Position numbers and translations under genes: made by a program. From Chloroflexota bacterium (lineage in GTDB: Bacteria; Chloroflexota; UBA6077): a stretch of DNA of 36,273 nucleotides. The stretch spans positions 1-36,273 of the forward strand of contig JAJZQR010000014.1 in assembly GCA_021806765.1 (NCBI GenBank). The letters are read 5' to 3'. The notes below the pieces were generated by a model. It saw only the letters and a list, made by a program, of their open reading frames with translations. It did no database searches and was not told where the DNA came from. Below, in pieces: positions 31,635 through 36,273 of the stretch; within the stretch, counting starts at the first letter, position 1; each line of letters starts with the position of its first letter.

Positions 31635-34202
31635 ATGGCGGAGTTGATTGTTGGTGACAGACCGCTGGTCCTGCAGAGCGAGGGCACGGTTGTCGGACGG
31701 CATAGCGATGACGGCAGCTTCCGGCCAGGTATTGACCTGGCGAGCCTTGAAGGTGGCAGGACCGTCTCCCGCCAGCACGCGCGAATATTCGAGCGCGACG
31801 GCCAATGGGTCCTGCGCGTCGAGCCGACCACCAAGAACCCGACCACGGTAGCGGGCCACGCCCTGGTGGCCGGCGAGGAAGCGACGCTAGGCGATGGTGA
31901 CCAGATCACCCTGGGCAAGGTAGCAGTGATCTTCCGCGTCGGCAAGCCGTCCACCAAGCCTGCGATACCGGCGCTGATCGAACCGACAGCCGAGCTACGC
32001 TGTGAGGACAAGGTCGTCCCGCTCGCCGCCAGCGAAGGGCAAGAGCTGTCACTCGGACGCCACTCGGAGGACAGAAGCCACGTTCCCGATGTGGACCTGG
32101 CTGACCTTCCCTATGGGCGCACCATTTCGCGGCGACATGGCTTCCTCACCTTCCGTGAGGAACGCTGGTACCTGCGTGTCGAGGCCGATGTAACCAATCC
32201 TACAATCACCAACGGCCAGACACTGGCCAAGGGCCAGGAAGTGGCGCTCAACGACGGCGACCGGTTACAGTTGGGACGAGTGGTCGTCATCTTCCGTCAG
32301 CGCAGGCAGATCGCCAGCGTGGGAGAAGAGCAGATCGAGTTGATCCTGGCCCCGGCGCAGCTGCGCGTCGAAGCCGGCAGCGAAGTAGAGATGAACATCA
32401 CCGTCGTGAACCACACGGGACACGTCGACTGGTTCCGGGTGGAACTGCTGGGTCTGCCGGAGCACTGGTACCGGATCACGGCCCCAGACCAATCGACCGC
32501 TCCAGCCGCGCAGGTGCATCTCTTCCACACCCCACTGCACGCCACTCCTTCCGCCGACGCCGTGGCTCAGCTGCGGTTGGTTGTGGCCCCTCCCAGGGAT
32601 AGCCAATCGCAGGCCGGCGTGCACCATTTCGCCATCGCGGCCACCAGTCAGGGTGAGCCGCCGGCCCGGCGCGTGGCGACAAGCCAGCTATCCATCGATC
32701 CCTTCGAGGACGTAAAGGTGGCCATGGAGCCGGAGGAGATCTCCAAGCTACAGGGCGAGTTCACGATAAGCCTCCACAACGCCGGCAACAACCTGGCCAC
32801 AGTGGCCTTGAAGATCGAGGCTGACGAACTGGAGTGTCAGGCCGATCGACAGGAGGTACAACTGGCCAACGGTGGGCGCGACGCGATCCGAATCAGGGCC
32901 AGGGTCAAGAGACGCCACTGGTTCGGCTCAAATCGCACCCACAGCATGGTCGTGACAGTCAAGGCCGGCGAACAGGAGCAGATTAAGCACGCTCTCGTGT
33001 CTTTCCCACCGCGCGTGCCAATCTGGCTACAGTCGCTGTTCAGGCGCGTGCAACCGTTCATGATTCCGGCCTTTAGCCTGCTGCTCGTGCTGGGAATCGT
33101 CTTCTTTGTCGCACGTCCGGCGGAGATACTCGAGTTCAAGGCCGACCCGGCGACCGTCGTGGCAGGGCAGCCGGTCACGTTGACGTGGGGTGTCATCCGC
33201 AGTTCAGGCATCTCCATCGAGCCTGCCACGGGCACGGAGGAGCTCGGCCTGCCCAACGGGGAGTTGAAGCTCGTACCGACTGCCAGCGGCAAGTACACGC
33301 TCACCGCACGCAATCGGGTCGGCATCCAGACCAGCCGCAGCGTCAACATCGAGGTCAAGCCCAAGCCAGAGCTGGCGAAGATCGTCAACTTTACCGTCAC
33401 GCCAGAGCACGTCAAGAAGGAGGGTGACCCCGTCACGATACGCTGGGAAGTCGACGGCGCAACCAAGGTGTCGATCGAACCGGGGGACGATCTGAAGAGC
33501 GTCAAGCCTTCGGGCGAAGTTACGGTTAATCCGACCAAGAGCAACACTGTGTACAAGCTGGTGGCAACCAACGATGCGGGGAGTAAGGATGCATCCAAGA
33601 CAATCGTCGTCGACCCGCCGCAGATTGCTTCGTTCACGGCCAGTCCCGAGTTGGTTACCCCGGGTGGCGAGGTGAGCCTGCACTGGCAAGAGCAGGGCGC
33701 CTCGAAACTGGTCTTGCGGGCGAGCACGGGCGAAGTCGCCGAGGGTAAGCAAGAAGCGGAGCTCGCTCTGAGCGTCCTCAGTCAGACAGTCAAGCCACAG
33801 GCCGAGACTGAGTATACGCTGGTCGCGACGAACGCCGGTGGTTCCGATACCAAGACGTTGAAGGTAGGGGTTGGCCAGGCGCCCGTGAAGATCGATTTCT
33901 TCACTGTGGCACCCGTACCGATCGCACCGGACGAGCAGGCTACGCTCAGTTTCAGCGTGCAGAATGCCAAGCGGGTGATTATCCAGACCAGCGACGGACA
34001 AGTCGTGCGCAACCTGGAGATAAAAGACAAGACATACCTTGGGAGCGTCAAGGTCGGACCGAGCACAACAACTACCTACGCGCTTGTCGTGAGCAACGAC
34101 GCCGGCCAGACGGCCCAGCCGGCCACGGTGGAGGTTCGAACTCCAACGCCCGTGCCGCCACCAGCACCTCCAGCGCCGGCCCCGGCTCCACCAAAGCCAT
34201 GA
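31635..34202 (+). CDS. Double-FHA, single-TM protein with Ig-like repeats
   Basis: An 855-aa protein; GGAGGAG precedes ATG 31635. Two FHA domains lie at about 1-100 (GRHSDDG, VSRQHARIF, NPTT) and 110-225 (GRHSEDR, ISRRHGFL, NPT). A beta module spans about 230-345, a second about 350-460. A membrane segment sits at about 475-493 (MIPAFSLLLVLGIVFFVA). After it come four Ig-like repeats of about 80 aa, each starting like 'IxxFxxxPxxVxxGxxVTLxW' and ending 'YTLxATNxxGxxxxx'. A Pro-rich tail ends the chain. The FHA domains are inside, the Ig repeats outside. It may tether the phospho-signal, or a preassembled particle, to the membrane. Confidence 0.85.
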   Translation: MAELIVGDRPLVLQSEGTVVGRHSDDGSFRPGIDLASLEGGRTVSRQHARIFERDGQWVLRVEPTTKNPTTVAGHALVAGEEATLGDGDQITLGKVAVIFRVGKPSTKPAIPALIEPTAELRCEDKVVPLAASEGQELSLGRHSEDRSHVPDVDLADLPYGRTISRRHGFLTFREERWYLRVEADVTNPTITNGQTLAKGQEVALNDGDRLQLGRVVVIFRQRRQIASVGEEQIELILAPAQLRVEAGSEVEMNITVVNHTGHVDWFRVELLGLPEHWYRITAPDQSTAPAAQVHLFHTPLHATPSADAVAQLRLVVAPPRDSQSQAGVHHFAIAATSQGEPPARRVATSQLSIDPFEDVKVAMEPEEISKLQGEFTISLHNAGNNLATVALKIEADELECQADRQEVQLANGGRDAIRIRARVKRRHWFGSNRTHSMVVTVKAGEQEQIKHALVSFPPRVPIWLQSLFRRVQPFMIPAFSLLLVLGIVFFVARPAEILEFKADPATVVAGQPVTLTWGVIRSSGISIEPATGTEELGLPNGELKLVPTASGKYTLTARNRVGIQTSRSVNIEVKPKPELAKIVNFTVTPEHVKKEGDPVTIRWEVDGATKVSIEPGDDLKSVKPSGEVTVNPTKSNTVYKLVATNDAGSKDASKTIVVDPPQIASFTASPELVTPGGEVSLHWQEQGASKLVLRASTGEVAEGKQEAELALSVLSQTVKPQAETEYTLVATNAGGSDTKTLKVGVGQAPVKIDFFTVAPVPIAPDEQATLSFSVQNAKRVIIQTSDGQVVRNLEIKDKTYLGSVKVGPSTTTTYALVVSNDAGQTAQPATVEVRTPTPVPPPAPPAPAPAPPKP

Positions 34203-34415
34203 GCAGTGAGTTGTAGGCGTGAGACGCGAGCCGGAAGCCGCAAGTCACAAGTCGCGACTTCTCGACTCACGGCTCATATCTGGGGACCAGTTCTCTGCAG
34301 CCCGTGGCGCTATGGGTAGTGTCGTCCTGAGCGTAGCGAAGGATCTCCACATCGCCGAGGAGAGATGCTTCGCTATGCTCAGCATGACAGTCACCAAGGG
34401 TCCCGTGACAGGGCA
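34203..34415. repeat. Dispersed palindromic repeat (copy 3) in the gap between convergent genes
   Basis: The element spans 34321-34388, beginning GTCGTCCTGAGCGTAGCGAA and ending GCTCAGCATGAC. It lies between the convergent double-FHA and PP2C genes. Upstream of it, 34210-34300 holds short repeated runs (CAAGTCACAAGTCGCGACTT). No gene or clear terminator is seen in the gap. Confidence 0.75.
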
Positions 34416-35309
34416 CTAGAACGGGCGCAGTACCAGATATGCCGCAACCGCCACCAAGGGCAAGGCTAGCAGCCAGAGAAGGCCCAAGCGCGAGCGCCGT
34501 CTTGCGGTGGCGACTGCTTCCACGGCTAGACGCACGACTGCGACCGTGACGTTGTCGGGTGCCCCGCGAGAATTGGCTACATCAACCAGCCGCTGTACCG
34601 CCTCCTGGGGCGGCAACTCACGTGCGTAGCGGCCGATCTCGCCGTCTTCGACGGTGCTCGTGAGGCCGTCGGAGCATAGCACCAGCACATCGCCCTCCAC
34701 CACGCGCAACCTGTAGAGGTCAACGGCGACGGCGGCACGATGGCCAATTGCGCGAGTGATGACGTTCCGCCTGGGGTGCTGGCGAGCCTGCTGGGGCGTA
34801 AGGGCGCCGGTTCGCACCTGCTCCGCGACCCAGGAATGGTCGGTGGTGATCTGTGTGATGTCCGCTAGACGCACCAGGTAGGCTCTACTGTCGCCCACAT
34901 GGCCGACGACAACCTCATCGCCACACACCGCGGCTGCACTGATGGTGCACCCCATACCCGCCTTCTCAGGCGACCGCTGTGCCTCCCACCACACTGCTTC
35001 GTTGGCGGCAGTGATAGCCTCACGCAGCGCCTCGCCGTTTTCGGGATTGACGCTGGCATAGAAGGAGTGCCGGGTAGTCTGGACGGCCAGAGAGCTCGCG
35101 ACCTCACCCGCCGCATGGCCACCCATGCCGTCCGCCACCGCGCACAGCACACCACGCCTTCGTGCCTCCGGCGAGTTCACCGGTTCGGCAAGGACGGCAT
35201 CCTCATTGTTGGAACGAACCTGGCCCCGATGAGAAAGCGAGGCCACTTCAACTCGCAGGCTCCCGGCGGTGCACGCCTGGTGCTGGCTGTCCAGGGTCAT
35301 GTCCATCAT
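34416..35309 (-). CDS. PP2C-family Ser/Thr protein phosphatase, C-terminal TM
   Basis: A 297-aa protein. All PP2C metal-site motifs are present: VRSNNEDAV, ADGMGGHAAGEVASS, HVGDSRAYLV, LCSDGLTSTVEDGEI and GAPDNVTVAV. A membrane segment closes the protein (about 276-295, LLWLLALPLVAVAAYLVL), so the catalytic domain is cytoplasmic and membrane-tethered. It is the natural reverser of the kinase at 5772-8108. In type VI secretion the pair PpkA/PppA plays this part. It converges on the double-FHA gene. The start is the first ATG of MMDM; the ribosome site is weak, so a later ATG is possible. Confidence 0.92.
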   Translation of the reverse strand: MMDMTLDSQHQACTAGSLRVEVASLSHRGQVRSNNEDAVLAEPVNSPEARRRGVLCAVADGMGGHAAGEVASSLAVQTTRHSFYASVNPENGEALREAITAANEAVWWEAQRSPEKAGMGCTISAAAVCGDEVVVGHVGDSRAYLVRLADITQITTDHSWVAEQVRTGALTPQQARQHPRRNVITRAIGHRAAVAVDLYRLRVVEGDVLVLCSDGLTSTVEDGEIGRYARELPPQEAVQRLVDVANSRGAPDNVTVAVVRLAVEAVATARRRSRLGLLWLLALPLVAVAAYLVLRPF

Positions 35310-35391
35310 TGGTTCACGCCCACAAGGACGAACTTTTCGGTGGAAGAAGTCGCGGACTGTACGCTGGCGGCAGTGCAGCGGTCTCCGCCAG

Positions 35392-35420
35392 TTGACAAAC
35401 CCAGGTCATGGTACTAACCT
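35392..35420 (+). promoter_or_regulatory. Possible sigma-70-like promoter of the zinc-ribbon gene
   Basis: TTGACA (35392-35397) is followed after 17 bases by TAACCT (35415-35420), a poor -10 match. It lies 73 bases before the GTG start, between divergent genes. A good -35 with a weak -10 suggests modest expression. No GTRAY heptamer array is seen here. Confidence 0.35.
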
Positions 35421-35493
35421 GTTGCCTGCGCGTCAAGAGAATAGCTGATCATATAGTCGATCACCACTATTCAACCTGGGGAGGGCGAGCGCC

Positions 35494-35946
35494 GTGGCAG
35501 GATTCTTCGACAAGATCGGTAAAGCGGCCCAGCAGACGGCGGCGGAGGGCAAGATTCGCCTGGACATCCGCAACCTGACCGGTCGTCTAGACGACCGGGC
35601 TCAGGCCCTAGGGCATCTGATGTTTCGACAGCACAAGGGAGAGGCGATTCCGGAAGAGGAGTACGTCAAGCTCCTCGAAGAAATGACGCAGATTGAGGCC
35701 GAGCGGCACGCCAAGGAACTTGAGTTGGCGACGCCCGCACCCGCACCGGCGCCTGCTCCCACTCCTTCGCCTGTACAGGCACCTGCACCGGTGGCAGCGC
35801 CAGCACCCGCGCCACCGCCGGTGGCGGCATCGGTGCCGGCTGACGATGGTCCCGGTGCGGGACCGGCGTTCTGCAACAACTGCGGCCAGGCGCTGGCACC
35901 AGGCGCCAAGTTCTGCCCGAACTGCGGAAACCACATCGCGTCCTAG
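35494..35946 (+). CDS. Zinc-ribbon protein with helical N-terminus and Ala/Pro linker
   Basis: A 150-aa protein starting at GTG 35494 with GGGGAGGGCGAG upstream. Residues 1-75 are helical (FFDKIGKAAQQTAAEGKIRL, YVKLLEEMTQIEAERHAKEL), likely coiled coil. Residues 78-122 are an Ala/Pro repeat linker. The C-terminus FCNNCGQALAPGAKFCPNCG is a double-CxxC zinc ribbon. Such proteins are common bacterial adaptors of unknown role. It is divergent from PP2C and does not look like an injection-system part. Confidence 0.85.
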   Translation: MAGFFDKIGKAAQQTAAEGKIRLDIRNLTGRLDDRAQALGHLMFRQHKGEAIPEEEYVKLLEEMTQIEAERHAKELELATPAPAPAPAPTPSPVQAPAPVAAPAPAPPPVAASVPADDGPGAGPAFCNNCGQALAPGAKFCPNCGNHIAS

Positions 35947-35952
35947 GGACAA

Positions 35953-36273
35953 TACAGTTCACTTAAGCGATCAACACAGGAGAAGGGACGCCTCCGGTCG
36001 AGGTTTGTGGCATCCTTGGAAGTGTCAACACCAGGCTGGCCACAGCCCTCGAAAGGAACCGTCCCTTGGGATTCATGATACGTCAGATCGACCCGAACGC
36101 CAAACTGGTCAACGAGGTCTCGATGGAAGCCATCGAGGCCGCAGTGCCACGCGCCACCGTGGAAGCCGTGGTCGCTGATCTGGGTGTAGCCGAGCAGCGC
36201 AGACGCAAGCTCCCTTGGTGGAGCTGTTCCATCGAGTCTGTCGGCCGATGGCAACCGAGCAGACCCATGGCGC
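35953..36273 (+). mobile_element. IS4-type element, left part only in window
   Basis: TACAGTTCACTTAAG (35953-35967) resembles IS4-group terminal inverted repeats I have seen, and it lies about 100 bases before the transposase start. The right end is outside the window. The end position given is the window edge. Confidence 0.5.
36075..36273 (+). pseudogene. IS4-family transposase with internal deletion (partial)
   Basis: The N-terminus IRQIDPNAKLVNEVSMEAIE, then AAVPRATVEAVVADLGVAEQ and RRRKLP, matches IS4-type transposases. After KLP, the annotated frame becomes noise (WWSCSIESVGRW). The +1 frame instead reads LVELFHRVCRPMATEQTHGA, a segment that normally lies about 70 residues further on. 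The simplest explanation is an out-of-frame deletion joining the two near position 36210. The 3' part runs off the window. Left-end repeats at 35953-35967 support an IS. Confidence 0.65.

Noticed and set aside
34219..34419. 66-aa plus-strand frame in the gap before PP2C
   Set aside because: Its middle (VVLSVAKDLH...FAMLSMT) is the usual translation of the dispersed repeat, so it is not a gene.

Overview
This window is a GC-rich bacterial segment dominated by an extracellular contractile injection system (eCIS; a phage-tail-like particle of the Pvc/Afp type). The eCIS gene style, a BTAD-type regulator, several FHA proteins and GTG/TTG starts fit Chloroflexota best, but that assignment is inference without any database search.

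Layout. 1-4.3 kb holds housekeeping or accessory genes: a partial secreted beta-propeller protein, a secreted L,D-transpeptidase, a cysteine-free HesB/IscA-like protein, a small Cys-rich protein and a C39-like cysteine peptidase. Two kinds of dispersed palindromic repeat lie between them. 4.6-9.7 kb (minus strand) is a regulatory block: a SARP/BTAD-type activator, then an operon of a membrane protein and a Ser/Thr kinase with about twelve membrane segments. 10.0-11.8 kb (plus) is a VWA-FHA membrane protein, divergent from the kinase operon. A frameshifted IS701-type element (11877-13461) sits between it and the eCIS genes. 13.5-34.2 kb (plus) is the eCIS operon: small protein, tail terminator (DUF4255), sheath, tube 1, tail assembly chaperone-like protein, DUF6760-like frame, degenerate M23 protein, DUF4157 protein, two small proteins, tube 2, a 1091-aa repeat protein, LysM hub adaptor, VgrG-like spike, PAAR tip, gp25, baseplate J, tail protein I, an FHA-DUF4159 protein and a double-FHA membrane protein. 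34.4-35.3 kb (minus) is a PP2C phosphatase. The window ends with a zinc-ribbon protein and a broken IS4-type transposase.

How it may work together. A kinase, a PP2C phosphatase and three FHA-bearing proteins surround the injection system. This resembles the PpkA/PppA/Fha switch of type VI secretion, here attached to an eCIS. In the divergent promoter region 9829-9953 I see seven heptamers of the form GTRAY..: four on one strand and three on the other. They are spaced exactly 11 bp apart, with the last of each set 8 bp from a -10-like hexamer. That is the arrangement known for SARP activators, and a SARP-type gene lies 4 kb away. The inferred circuit is SARP to divergent promoters, then kinase operon and VWA-FHA/eCIS operon, then phospho-control of the particle. 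No AAA+ ATPase, obvious tape measure, tail fibre or recognisable toxin is visible in the window.
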